Below, piece after piece: positions 16,554 to 24,849 of a DNA stretch of 53,366 nucleotides. The translations under genes were made by a program, and so were the position numbers. The DNA lies in the NCBI GenBank assembly GCA_964572225.1, contig CAZNFR010000017.1, positions 1-53,366 on the forward strand, given 5' to 3'. Source of the stretch: CAZNFR01 sp964572225. GTDB lineage: Bacteria > Bacteroidota > Bacteroidia > Bacteroidales > GCA-2748055. The notes under the pieces are model-generated. The model worked only from the letters and a program-made list of their open reading frames with translations, did no database searches and was not told where the DNA came from. The stretch's first letter is position 1, and each line of letters starts with the position of its first letter.

Positions 16554-18657
16554 CCTTGGTTCCCTTTCCTTCCTCGCTTGATATCTTCAGGGTTCCCTTA
16601 TTTATTCTTGTCAGTTCGTAACATAGTTTAAGTCCGAGTCCGGATCCTTTTTCATTCTCGGTACCATAAGTGGAGATCAGCTTTTCACTTTGCCGGAGTT
16701 CAAGGATCTTTTCGGTCGACATCCCTTTGCCGTTGTCTTCAATTACAAGCAGCGCCTGATTTTGATAACCAAAGGTGGAGCCTGTGATCAGGATGTTCCC
16801 TCCCTCGAAAGTGAATTTTTGAGCATTGGAGATAAGGTTACGGATAATGATCACAACCAGCTGATAATCGCACCAGGCCGTGAGATCATTCTCCATTTTC
16901 ATCTGAATGCTGATATTTTTTTGTCTGGCCATTTCCACATAAAGGTTCAGGACCTCATTGATCATTTCGTAGAGATTAACCCTTTGGGGATTGAATTGAA
17001 GGTCCTTAACCTGGCTCCGCGCCCAGAATAAAAGATTATCGATAAGGATGCTGGATGATTCGGCCATGTTTCGCATGGACTTTAGGGTTTCGGAGATGTC
17101 GGGATCATCCTTGGTACGGTACAGGAAATCCGATATCTGAAAAATGCCGGAAACCGGGCTTCTCAGGTCGTGGCTAATGATGGACAGGATCTTATGATTG
17201 AAATCGAGGCTGGTTCGTAAATTCTTGTTCTTATCCTCAATCTGTTTGTTTTGCCTGTTAACCTTCTCCATACTCTCATTGAGTTTCTCCGTCCTTTCAT
17301 CCACCAGTTTCTCCAGGTTCAGGTTGATAAATTCAATCTCATTATTCAGTCTTTCCTTTTCTTCGAAGGCCTGTATCCAGAATCGAATGATCATGACCGC
17401 CTGGATAAATACGAAAATCTGAACTGCAAAATGAATAATGTAATGGGATGTTAAGGAGGTAACCGAATGAGATACCAGAATATCGTTGATCAAGGCAAGC
17501 ATTAACAATAGAATGGCGGCGAAGAAAAGCAGATCGGAACGGGATTTTTTCACCCCTTCGATCAGACTGCGAAAAAGGTAGAAAAGCAAAAAGACGATAA
17601 CCGCAGGCTGGAAATATAGCATGGTCCAGGCAAAAACCCTGACACCAGACGTAAGTATTACCAGCATGGCCAGGAATATCACCAGGGAATTGAGAATGGT
17701 TATTTTCCTTATGATCTCGCTGGGATAGATATTCAGGAAGTACCAGAGTGCAAATCCGAAGGCCAGGAAGGTGCCCAGATATTCAAACCGGATTGCCCAT
17801 AGCCAGCTCAGGTTCCAGAAGTCTATGCTTACATAGGAACCGGTATTCAGCAATCGAAGGAAGATCCCGAACAGGATCATGGAGAAGAAAAAGGCATGGT
17901 AGTTACGCCTGTGCAAAATGAAGAAAGTAAGGAAAAAGAGTCCGAAGGATGCAAGAACCCCCAGGGATAAACTGTATACGGTGCGATAAGCATTCCCGTA
18001 CCGGGTGATCTTTTCCGGAGAACCCATGCGGAGGGACTTCCAGAAGCCTCCCCTTCGGTGATGAAAATTGGAAACATGAATGATAAGATCCAGGGTATCG
18101 GTTTCCGGGGTAAAATCAATCCGTTCGGGCAGGTATCCGGGTTCGCTTTCCTCTTCCGAGATGCCGGGAACGCCGTTAACAGCCATTCGTTGCTCGTTAA
18201 TGTACAAGCGGTAGGAATCATCAAAAACAGGAACATCAAATGCAATTCGCTCCTGAAAGCCCTCAGGCAGGAAAATTCTGAGCCGATAGCTTGCATGTCC
18301 GTAAGGAGGTAGCTTATTACCCCCGTATGTATAGGAATTCCAATAGGATGGCACCTTTACATAAAGACGATTTTCACGGGGAGGATCCGGATAAAAATCC
18401 TGATAGCGGTAAAAATGTTCCCAGTAGAATTCCCATTCCCCGTCGAGGCTCACCAGAAAATCACTTCCGGGTTCCAGGGATCTGAGATCCAGTATACCTA
18501 ATTGCGGACTTACTTTGAGTGGATTGTTTTTTGAGTAAGCGTAACCTGCAGGCAACCAAAGAAGTGCTGCCGTGAATAGTAGAATTAGGGACGTATCGAT
18601 CGCAATTCGCCGCAAAAGTTCACCTCCTGAAGATCTTAAAAAGTAACCGGAATGCAT
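16513..18657 (-). CDS. 7TM-DISM-type sensor histidine kinase
   Basis: A 714-residue membrane sensor kinase. After an N-terminal hydrophobic segment (about 15-40) comes an extracytoplasmic jelly-roll-like domain (about 45-205) with the DGEWEFYWEHF and VPSYWNSY sequences typical of 7TMR-DISM or carbohydrate-binding-like sensors, then seven hydrophobic helices (about 220-425), a coiled coil (about 430-480), a HisKA dimerisation helix with ISHDLRSPVSG (phospho-accepting His near 495), and a HATPase domain with NLISNAQKF, EDNGKGM and GSGLGLKL. No response regulator is fused or adjacent. The extracellular domain suggests a carbohydrate-like ligand, by inference. Its 3' end overlaps the phosphoesterase gene by 41 bp. 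Confidence 0.9.
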   Translation of the reverse strand: MHSGYFLRSSGGELLRRIAIDTSLILLFTAALLWLPAGYAYSKNNPLKVSPQLGILDLRSLEPGSDFLVSLDGEWEFYWEHFYRYQDFYPDPPRENRLYVKVPSYWNSYTYGGNKLPPYGHASYRLRIFLPEGFQERIAFDVPVFDDSYRLYINEQRMAVNGVPGISEEESEPGYLPERIDFTPETDTLDLIIHVSNFHHRRGGFWKSLRMGSPEKITRYGNAYRTVYSLSLGVLASFGLFFLTFFILHRRNYHAFFFSMILFGIFLRLLNTGSYVSIDFWNLSWLWAIRFEYLGTFLAFGFALWYFLNIYPSEIIRKITILNSLVIFLAMLVILTSGVRVFAWTMLYFQPAVIVFLLFYLFRSLIEGVKKSRSDLLFFAAILLLMLALINDILVSHSVTSLTSHYIIHFAVQIFVFIQAVMIIRFWIQAFEEKERLNNEIEFINLNLEKLVDERTEKLNESMEKVNRQNKQIEDKNKNLRTSLDFNHKILSIISHDLRSPVSGIFQISDFLYRTKDDPDISETLKSMRNMAESSSILIDNLLFWARSQVKDLQFNPQRVNLYEMINEVLNLYVEMARQKNISIQMKMENDLTAWCDYQLVVIIIRNLISNAQKFTFEGGNILITGSTFGYQNQALLVIEDNGKGMSTEKILELRQSEKLISTYGTENEKGSGLGLKLCYELTRINKGTLKISSEEGKGTKVSLILPLKPESLS

Positions 18658-18788
18658 AATGGCTTTACTATGTACTGTACTTAAAAACCGGTTAAAAAGT
18701 TACTTTTTTATTTTGATTTAAACCCTTATAAAGTCTTATTATTTTGTATTCAGAGAGATAAAGTTTATCAATTTCTGAAAACAAAATC

Positions 18789-18810
18789 ATTCCGGGTGTG
18801 TTATCGGAAT
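18789..18810. promoter_or_regulatory. Inverted repeat upstream of UbiA pair
   Basis: ATTCCG (18789-18794) and CGGAAT (18805-18810) form a perfect 6-bp inverted repeat with a 10-nt spacer, ending 23 nt before the first UbiA-like ATG. It could be an operator half-site pair or a small hairpin; it is too short to be sure. Confidence 0.25.
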
Positions 18811-18833
18811 AACAATTATTTTGGTTGATTATT

Positions 18834-19706
18834 ATGAACGAAGCGAAAAATCAAAGAAGAAGATCGATCCTATATATAAAAATACTCTTATTTAGCGCAT
18901 CCATTATACCGGCCTTAATTGCAGGGGCCATGGCTTCGGATAACGGGAATTTCAGTCTGCTTTCATTTTTCCTGGTTCTTGCGGGACTTTTTCTCGGGCA
19001 GGCAGCGGGAGATTATTTTTACTATTATTTTACCGATTTTCACACCCATACGAAAGACTCACACACAAAGATTTTTGCGGGATGGAAACCTTTGTTTGTT
19101 GATACCTTTCTGAGACCGAAGGACAGTCTGGCGGCAGGGATTTTCTGTCTGCTGGCAGATGTGGTTATCCTTATATATTTTATATACCAGTTGGGGCCCG
19201 GAATAATCTGGCTTGCCGGAATAGGTGCCCTGGTTGCTCTCTTTTTCACTCCGGTTATGCTTAGAGGCTATAAAGAACCCTTGATATTCGTGACTTTCGG
19301 TCCGCTGAGTATGTTTGCCGCTTACTATGCCCTGACCGGCGAATTCAGCATCATTCCGGCAATCATCTCCCTGCCTGTGGGTTTCCTCATCACGGTAGTG
19401 GCTTATCTGAAAGGAGCACACTACAAGCTGAAGCAGGAAGGTAGCGAGCTGGTGATCCTGAACATCAACAGCCGTCATGTGGCTCTACTGTTACTGTCCA
19501 CTTACCTGAGCATTGTGCTCGCCTGGATTTTTGATTTTCTGAACCCCTGGGCCCTGATCAGTCTTCTTTCGGTAATCCCGGCCTGGATAATGGTGAGGTT
19601 CCTTAAAAAGGAAAGTACCATAAACCATTATCTCCGCGCCACAGTGTATTCCCTGCTGATCATGGTTTTCGCAGGACTTAGTTTTACATTTTCGTTTTTA
19701 ATCTGA
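18834..19706 (+). CDS. UbiA-fold membrane protein, probably catalytically degenerate
   Basis: A 290-residue, nine-helix-like membrane protein resembling the UbiA/MenA prenyltransferase superfamily and its downstream neighbour. The first Asp-rich motif is changed: the pattern expected as N/A-D-x-x-D-D-x-x-D reads AGDYFYYYFTD, and the loop after it is rich in His, Asp and Thr (FHTHTKDSHTK). The second motif, which in the neighbour reads FDYLDDISSGKKT, is not found; the same place reads YLKGAHYKLKQEGSE. It may have lost prenyl transfer or may serve as a partner of the next gene, which starts 9 nt after its stop. ATG 18834 is preferred over TTG 18825. Upstream lies a divergent histidine kinase. 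Confidence 0.75.
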   Translation: MNEAKNQRRRSILYIKILLFSASIIPALIAGAMASDNGNFSLLSFFLVLAGLFLGQAAGDYFYYYFTDFHTHTKDSHTKIFAGWKPLFVDTFLRPKDSLAAGIFCLLADVVILIYFIYQLGPGIIWLAGIGALVALFFTPVMLRGYKEPLIFVTFGPLSMFAAYYALTGEFSIIPAIISLPVGFLITVVAYLKGAHYKLKQEGSELVILNINSRHVALLLLSTYLSIVLAWIFDFLNPWALISLLSVIPAWIMVRFLKKESTINHYLRATVYSLLIMVFAGLSFTFSFLI

Positions 19707-19715
19707 CAAGGTATT

Positions 19716-20618
19716 ATGAGCATAAAAGAATGGTTTAAGATTTGGTTTAAAGCTGCCAGGGCTCCCTTCCTGGTGGTCAGTTTCATTCCCTGTCTTGTGG
19801 GTGGGGCCATAGCCTATTCTCACGGCTTTTTTGATCTGGGAACGTTTCTTCTCGTTACCGTGGGGATCGTATCCGCACATTCGGCAGCCGATTTTGTGGA
19901 CGACTATTTTGATTATCTTACGGGCAACCTGGGTAACAAAGAAAAACAATTTCATGACAGTCCGCTTATAGACGAAAAAATAACCTTAAGGCAGGTAGCC
20001 ATAGCAACTTCACTCTTTATGATTATTGCCCTGGGAATAGGTGTTTACCTATTCTTCAAAGTAGGAATGCCGGTTCTGTTAATGACTGCTATCGGGACCT
20101 TCATCGTACTCTTTTATACCTCCCCACCGGTAAAGCTAAATTACCGCGGACTTGGAGAGACCATGCTGTTCATCGCTTTCGGGCCTCTGATTGTTTTCGG
20201 AGTATACTATATCCTGACCCGGCAGTTTTCCTGGGAACCCATCCTGGCATCCATTCCCCTGGGTATATTTACCATGAATGTGGGATTGGTAAGCAATACC
20301 TTCGATTATCTGGATGATATCAGTTCCGGGAAAAAAACCATTCCCGTAAGAATCGGTCAGAACAAAACCGTGAACCTTATTTTGGTAGTCTCGGTACTCG
20401 GGTTTGTTGCCATTGCTTTGGGTACCCTGGCCGGATTACTTCCCCTATGGGTGGGCATCATGCTTTTTACCATCCCCATAGCCCGAAAAGTAATTGTGAA
20501 AACCCGTCGGTTCCGTGTGGTCGAAAACTACACCACAGCCATGACCAGTGCGATCGCATTGACCTCCGTGGCGGGTATCCTGCTATTTGCCGGCTATCTT
20601 GCCGATATCCTGTTGTAA
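19716..20618 (+). CDS. UbiA-family prenyltransferase (MenA-like)
   Basis: A 300-residue polytopic membrane enzyme that joins a polyprenyl diphosphate to an aromatic or similar acceptor. Both Mg-diphosphate motifs are intact: ADFVDDYFDY (about residues 65-74) and NTFDYLDDISSGKKTIPVR (about 193-211). The second motif plus KKTxPVR is most like 1,4-dihydroxy-2-naphthoate polyprenyltransferase (menaquinone synthesis), but no other men gene is adjacent and the tandem duplicate is unusual, so the acceptor is left open. It is probably cotranscribed with the upstream degenerate paralogue. Confidence 0.87.
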   Translation: MSIKEWFKIWFKAARAPFLVVSFIPCLVGGAIAYSHGFFDLGTFLLVTVGIVSAHSAADFVDDYFDYLTGNLGNKEKQFHDSPLIDEKITLRQVAIATSLFMIIALGIGVYLFFKVGMPVLLMTAIGTFIVLFYTSPPVKLNYRGLGETMLFIAFGPLIVFGVYYILTRQFSWEPILASIPLGIFTMNVGLVSNTFDYLDDISSGKKTIPVRIGQNKTVNLILVVSVLGFVAIALGTLAGLLPLWVGIMLFTIPIARKVIVKTRRFRVVENYTTAMTSAIALTSVAGILLFAGYLADILL

Positions 20619-20690
20619 TTTTTACGAATTTTTCCGGAGCCATAAATACCTCTTCCTATTTTTTGTCGTATATTTACGTCATAATTTTAG

Positions 20691-20750
20691 GGTTCGGTAT
20701 TCCTGATCAGAAGCAGTGAACCTCAGGCCGGGTGATAATCCGGTAATACC
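20691..20750 (+). ncRNA. Candidate structured leader RNA upstream of the arsenic pair
   Basis: In the 150-nt gap before the ArsC-like gene, three stems fit a compact three-way junction: P1 GGTATT/AATACC (20696-20701 with 20745-20750), P2 CCTGA/TCAGG (20702-20706 with 20723-20727), P3 CCGG/CCGG (20728-20731 with 20740-20743). Linkers are 0, 0 and 1 nt. An alternative stem GGTTC/GAACC (20691-20695 with 20718-20722) would compete with P2. It matches no riboswitch class that could be recognised; cobalamin- and TPP-like snippets are present but the conserved cores are not. The fold was found by eye and not scored. Confidence 0.3.
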
Positions 20751-20768
20751 CAGGTAAAACAAAAAATT

Positions 20769-21488
20769 ATGAAATACCTATTTGTCTTATTTTGGATTCT
20801 GGTTTCCTTTCCCGGGAATTCTATTTCCCAGACATTCTATCCCCGTTTGAAGAACTATACTTCGGGTCTTGACAAGGAATTCAATCAAATTGACCCGGGC
20901 AGAAAGCAAAAGCTGGAACAGATTGCGAATTATGTGGTGCAGGCGGGTCAGAAGCACGATAAGGTGAGGCTTTGCTTTGTTTGTACTCATAATTCCCGGA
21001 GAAGTCAGTTTGCTCAGGTTTGGATGAAAACGGCCGCAGATCATTATGGGATACCCTATCTTGAAACCTACTCTGGCGGAACGGAAGCCACGGCAGCAAA
21101 CATCCGGACCATTGATGCGCTCGACCGGGCAGGATTCCGTGTTAGTTTTCCAACCGCTGTGGCAGATAATCCGGTTTATTTTGTAAGTGAAGGTAAAAGC
21201 ATACCCGAAAGCAGGCTTTTCTCCAAAAAATTTGATGATAAATCTATTCCATCCCTGAATTTCGCAGCAGTCATGGTCTGTTCAGAGGCCGACGCCTCCT
21301 GTCCCCTGGTTCCGGGTGCTGAGGACCGCTTCAGCCTTCCTTATGAGGATCCAAAGGTTTTTGACGGTTCGGAACAGGAAGAGGCAGAATACGATAAGAC
21401 CAGCCGGGAGATCGCCCGGGAAATGTTTTACCTCGCCTCAAAAGTTAAACTATTGGAAAAAAGGCAATTATTATTTGAGAAACCCTAA
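20769..21488 (+). CDS. Exported arsenate reductase-like / LMW protein-tyrosine phosphatase-fold protein
   Basis: A 239-residue protein with a signal peptide-like N-terminus (about residues 1-20, ending SISQ), a helical linker (about 35-60) and a phosphatase domain. The catalytic loop is VCTHNSRRSQ, a C-x5-R motif with Cys72 and Arg78, and the Asp loop is probably LPYEDPKVFDG. The family reduces arsenate through a cysteine relay or dephosphorylates phosphotyrosine; the CTHNSRRS variant is typical of the Bacteroidota group annotated as arsenate reductase or phosphatase. Adjacency to arsM (4-nt gap) supports arsenic. The apparent export signal is odd for a thioredoxin-dependent cytosolic reductase. 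Confidence 0.8.
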   Translation: MKYLFVLFWILVSFPGNSISQTFYPRLKNYTSGLDKEFNQIDPGRKQKLEQIANYVVQAGQKHDKVRLCFVCTHNSRRSQFAQVWMKTAADHYGIPYLETYSGGTEATAANIRTIDALDRAGFRVSFPTAVADNPVYFVSEGKSIPESRLFSKKFDDKSIPSLNFAAVMVCSEADASCPLVPGAEDRFSLPYEDPKVFDGSEQEEAEYDKTSREIAREMFYLASKVKLLEKRQLLFEKP

Positions 21489-21492
21489 TACA

Positions 21493-22281
21493 ATGAAAAA
21501 ATCTGATCAACTTAAAAACCTGGTTAAAGATAAATACCGGGATATCGTTCTTGATAAACCAACCGGGTGTTGTTGTGGCAGGAAGGATAAGGTGGATTAT
21601 ACCGTATTCAGTGAGGATTATCAGAATATAGAAGGATATGAGAAAGATGCCGACCTCGGACTGGGGTGCGGGATCCCCACCCAATTCGCCGGAATAGACT
21701 CGGGCGATAAAGTTCTGGATCTTGGATCCGGCGCGGGAAATGATGTTTTTGTGGCCAGATCCATCGTGGGAGAGAAGGGGCATGTGACCGGACTGGATTT
21801 TACTCCCAACATGATTGAAAAGGCGAGGGAGAACCGGAAAAAAACGGGCTTTACCAATGTGGAATTTGTTCTCGGTGACATTGAGACGATGCCTTTCCCG
21901 GATCAGCATTTTGATGTGATCCTCAGCAATTGTGTATTAAACCTGGTACCTGACAAAAGCCGGGCATTTCGTGAGATCCATCGTTGTTTAAAGGATGGGG
22001 GACGTTTTTGTGTTTCGGATATGGTTCTTATCGGTGAACTCCCTGACAAGATAAGGAACGCCGGGGCCATGTATGCAGGCTGCGTTTCCGGCGCCCTACC
22101 CCGGTCCGCTTACCTTTCCATCATTGAAGAGCAGGGTTTTCGGAACATAATCGTTCATAAGGAAAGAGAGATCATCCTTCCGGACGATCTGCTTCAGGAA
22201 TTCCTTTCGGGAATGGAGATCATGGATTTTCGTGAAACGGGAGCCGGGATCTACAGTATTACCGTAACAGCAGAGAAATAA
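21493..22281 (+). CDS. arsM: Arsenite methyltransferase
   Basis: S-adenosylmethionine-dependent methylation of As(III) to mono-, di- and trimethyl forms in the cytosol. The 262-residue protein starts at ATG 21493 (the longer frame overlaps the upstream gene and is rejected). A cysteine cluster TGCCCGRKD lies near residue 25, then the ArsM signature LGLGCGIPTQFA (about 55-66), SAM-binding LDLGSGAGNDVFVA (about 75-88), DFTPNMIEKAR, GDIETMPFPD and LSNCVLNLVPDK, and a late cysteine in MYAGCVSGAL. The spacing matches the As-binding cysteines of ArsM. No ArsR, ArsB or Acr3 gene is adjacent, so the cassette is minimal. Confidence 0.92.
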   Translation: MKKSDQLKNLVKDKYRDIVLDKPTGCCCGRKDKVDYTVFSEDYQNIEGYEKDADLGLGCGIPTQFAGIDSGDKVLDLGSGAGNDVFVARSIVGEKGHVTGLDFTPNMIEKARENRKKTGFTNVEFVLGDIETMPFPDQHFDVILSNCVLNLVPDKSRAFREIHRCLKDGGRFCVSDMVLIGELPDKIRNAGAMYAGCVSGALPRSAYLSIIEEQGFRNIIVHKEREIILPDDLLQEFLSGMEIMDFRETGAGIYSITVTAEK

Positions 22282-22329
22282 GTCGGGCTAAATTCCATTA
22301 TTTTCGATTTTGTTAAAAACATTGTGCCC

Positions 22330-22384
22330 AAATATAATGTTATCTGTCTGAATATCATTATATTTCCAACTTAACCCTTAAGTT
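22330..22384 (+). promoter_or_regulatory. Two inverted repeats in the leader of the double-GNAT gene
   Basis: A perfect 10-bp inverted repeat, AAATATAATG (22330-22339) / CATTATATTT (22356-22365) with a 16-nt spacer, is followed at once by a 7-bp perfect inverted repeat, AACTTAA/TTAAGTT (22368-22384) with a CCC loop. The second ends 8 nt before the ATG. They could be operators or RNA hairpins affecting translation initiation. Confidence 0.4.
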
Positions 22385-22392
22385 ACCGGATC

Positions 22393-23313
22393 ATGAGCGA
22401 TTTTAGTTTCAAGGCTTCCTTTAACATGAGTGTGGAATTTGTAATGGAGAATCTGGAAAAATACACCTTCCCCAGCATTCACAAGCAAATTCATGCAGTG
22501 GAGATTCGCAATCCGATCATTGCGGTTTCGGCCCGGCATTCCGGTGATCTGGCAGGATTATGCCTGATCAATTATGAACCGGACAAGCGTCATTGCGAGA
22601 TTATATCCTTTTATATCGAACCTCAGTTCAGGAACAAAGGGCTTGGCGCAAGGCTGATGGAAAAAACTGAACAGATCCTGGCGCACAAAGGATTTGAGCT
22701 GGTCAGAACCTTCTTCTGGTCAAGCTGGGAAAGTGTGGAAGCAACCCGCCATATGCTGTCGAGTCAGGACTGGAATGAGCCGGTAAGATTAATGCAGTTG
22801 TTCCGGACCAATACCGAAGGATTGAAAAATATTCCCTGGAGGGAAAATGTGGAACTTCCTGAAGGGTATTCCATTTTACCCTGGTCCTGGATCAGTCCTT
22901 ACGAAAAGAAAATCATCAAAGAGGAACAGGATTTCCTGGCGTTTTACCCCGATCACCTCTCCCCTTTCCTCAATCAGGAAAAAATAGATTACCACAACAG
23001 CATTGCCCTCAAATACAAAGGAAAAGTGGTGGGTTGGCACATGTCTTACTGGTATAGCCCGACCACACTTGAATACAGCAATCTGTTTATTCGCAAGGAA
23101 CATCGAACCGGCATGAAGGTACCCCTCGAAATGATACGACGGGCCTCCATGCTGCAGATTGAGCAGGGAGTGCCCGAGGTGATCTGGCTGGTCGGACTGG
23201 AAAATCCGGGTCTGGAAGAATATTTCGAGAACAAATTCGGAGAATGGTGCGAGAAAATCGAGATCTTTGAGTCGGTTAAAGAACTTAAAGGATTATCTTT
23301 CACACATTCATGA
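22393..23313 (+). CDS. Tandem-GNAT N-acetyltransferase
   Basis: A 306-residue protein that seems to hold two GNAT units. The first (about 1-125) has the acetyl-CoA-binding signature PQFRNKGLGARLMEK near residue 80 (the Q/R-x-x-G-x-G/A loop). The second (about 150-300) has the matching strand and loop in NLFIRKEHRTGMKVPLEM, where the glycine-rich loop is degenerate, suggesting only the first unit binds cofactor. Substrate unknown; no signal peptide. It stands alone after arsM, with two inverted repeats in its leader. Confidence 0.8.
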   Translation: MSDFSFKASFNMSVEFVMENLEKYTFPSIHKQIHAVEIRNPIIAVSARHSGDLAGLCLINYEPDKRHCEIISFYIEPQFRNKGLGARLMEKTEQILAHKGFELVRTFFWSSWESVEATRHMLSSQDWNEPVRLMQLFRTNTEGLKNIPWRENVELPEGYSILPWSWISPYEKKIIKEEQDFLAFYPDHLSPFLNQEKIDYHNSIALKYKGKVVGWHMSYWYSPTTLEYSNLFIRKEHRTGMKVPLEMIRRASMLQIEQGVPEVIWLVGLENPGLEEYFENKFGEWCEKIEIFESVKELKGLSFTHS

Positions 23314-23383
23314 TCTTACAGGTACGATCCGGTCCGGATGTTCAGGCAGAGGTCCATTGGCGACAACCTTCTTGGAGCTGATC

Positions 23384-24766
23384 CTATTCCTGGTCGGGGA
23401 AGAAGCTTTCCTTATGGCTTTCGGCCAGTTTCACGAGATGTCGCGCGATTTCGGGGTAGTCGGTGATTACGTTTTCCGATTCGAAGGGATCCTTTTCCAT
23501 GTCGTAGAGCGAGGAATCAATAAATTCGGACCGGTACCTTCCCGAGGCACCGTCGTTTCCGGGGGTTTCGAGCACCCTGTAGGTATAGGGCAGGTGGAGC
23601 TTCCATTTACCGTCGCCACTCAAAACGGCTTCGAAATGCCTGCCGGTGGAGAAGGCGTAGTAATCGTGAGGATTCTCTGTGTTTTTATCCCCCAGGATAT
23701 AGTCCCAGACGTCTTTCCCGTCGATCTCATAGGGGGGCAGGGCGGCCCCGGTGAGGCGGCAAACCACTGGCAAAAGATCTATACTGGCAAAAGCGCGGCC
23801 CGACCGGGTACCCGGTTCAATTTCACCCGGATAGCTTACAATGCAGGCAGAACGGGTGCCTCCGTCGAAAGAGGTCCCTTTTGCCTCCCTGAACGGGGTG
23901 ACTCCTGCATGATTCCCGTAGGATACCCAGGGACCGTTATCGGAGGTGAAGATTATGAGGGTATTATCCTTCACGCCCGATTCATCCAGAGTTTTCATGA
24001 CCTGTCCCACAGACCAGTCGATCTCCGCAATCACGTCGGCGTAGAGTCCCCTGCCGGTAATTCCTTCAAACTCATCGCTGCAGAAGATGGGTACATGGGG
24101 CATGCTGTGAGGCAGATAAAGGAAGAACGGCTCGTCTTTGTGGCGTTCGATGAAACTAACCGCCCGCTCGGTGTACATGCGGGTCAGGTATTTCTGGTCG
24201 TGGGTCGTCACATCATCGTTGATGACGTATCCGTTTTCCCAGAAACGAAGTGGGAACTGTCCCCAATAATCCGGATTGTCCGGATGGTACTTCCACATAT
24301 CATTGGAATACATGAGTCCGGCCGTTTCGTCGAAGCCCCGGTTCCAGGGCCGGGTATCGGGCTGATCACCCAGGTGCCATTTGCCGAAAAAACCGGTGGC
24401 ATAACCCGCATTCTGAAGCACCTGCCCCATGGTCATAAACGAGGTATCGAGTCCGCGCGCATTGGGGGGATGAGCGCCAAAAACTTTGGTCCTTCCCGGA
24501 TAACACCCGGTCATCAGGGCAGAGCGGGAGGCCGAACAAACGGCCTGGGGAACGTAGAAATTATCGAAGCAACAGCCTTCGGCGGCGAGCTGATCGGTGT
24601 GGGGTGTGGGAAAGTCGTTCGGTGTAAAAGCATTGAAATCTGCCCACCCGGAATCGTCAAGGAAGATGATTACTACGTTGGGTTTGGGAGTTTCGGGTGA
24701 ACAGGAGGGCAGGCCTGCCATCATGGTGAATGCGAGTCCCGCAAGGGAGGTAGTCTTGGTTTTCAT
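23384..24766 (-). CDS. Sulfatase (S1 family, Cys-type), probable lipoprotein
   Basis: A 460-residue alkaline-phosphatase-fold sulfatase removing sulfate esters, probably from glycans. The calcium-binding segment NVVIIFLDDSGWADF lies near residue 35; the formylglycine motif CSASRSALMTG (about residue 75, C-x-A-x-R) needs maturation by a sulfatase-modifying enzyme, which is not in the window. GKWHLGD and ITSDNGPW complete the active site. The N-terminus is hydrophobic and ends GLPSCS, a plausible lipobox, so a lipoprotein is likely. ATG 24766 is chosen over a TTG four codons earlier. It follows the CarboxypepD_reg-like gene by 83 nt on the same strand. Confidence 0.93.
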   Translation of the reverse strand: MKTKTTSLAGLAFTMMAGLPSCSPETPKPNVVIIFLDDSGWADFNAFTPNDFPTPHTDQLAAEGCCFDNFYVPQAVCSASRSALMTGCYPGRTKVFGAHPPNARGLDTSFMTMGQVLQNAGYATGFFGKWHLGDQPDTRPWNRGFDETAGLMYSNDMWKYHPDNPDYWGQFPLRFWENGYVINDDVTTHDQKYLTRMYTERAVSFIERHKDEPFFLYLPHSMPHVPIFCSDEFEGITGRGLYADVIAEIDWSVGQVMKTLDESGVKDNTLIIFTSDNGPWVSYGNHAGVTPFREAKGTSFDGGTRSACIVSYPGEIEPGTRSGRAFASIDLLPVVCRLTGAALPPYEIDGKDVWDYILGDKNTENPHDYYAFSTGRHFEAVLSGDGKWKLHLPYTYRVLETPGNDGASGRYRSEFIDSSLYDMEKDPFESENVITDYPEIARHLVKLAESHKESFFPDQE

Positions 24767-24849
24767 TTCGGTTTTCAAGTTTATTGCAAAATAATGAAAT
24801 ATTCCCGTTCATCGCCCATCCCGGCAGATCATTGAGAAATTCCAAAGCA

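Noticed and set aside
18834..19706. First UbiA-like gene as an ordinary menA
   Set aside because: The second Asp-rich motif needed for prenyl diphosphate binding is absent.
20691..20768. Cobalamin or TPP riboswitch before the arsenic pair
   Set aside because: The CCGG-N8-CCGG hairpin and a GAACCT sequence recall parts of these classes, but the conserved cores (B12 box P6 region; TPP CTGAGA box) are missing and the genes do not fit.
23267..24700. A 477-codon open frame on the plus strand opposite the sulfatase
   Set aside because: It is fully antisense to a sulfatase with all family motifs; its translation has no recognisable domain and shows the low-complexity look of a shadow frame in GC-richer DNA.
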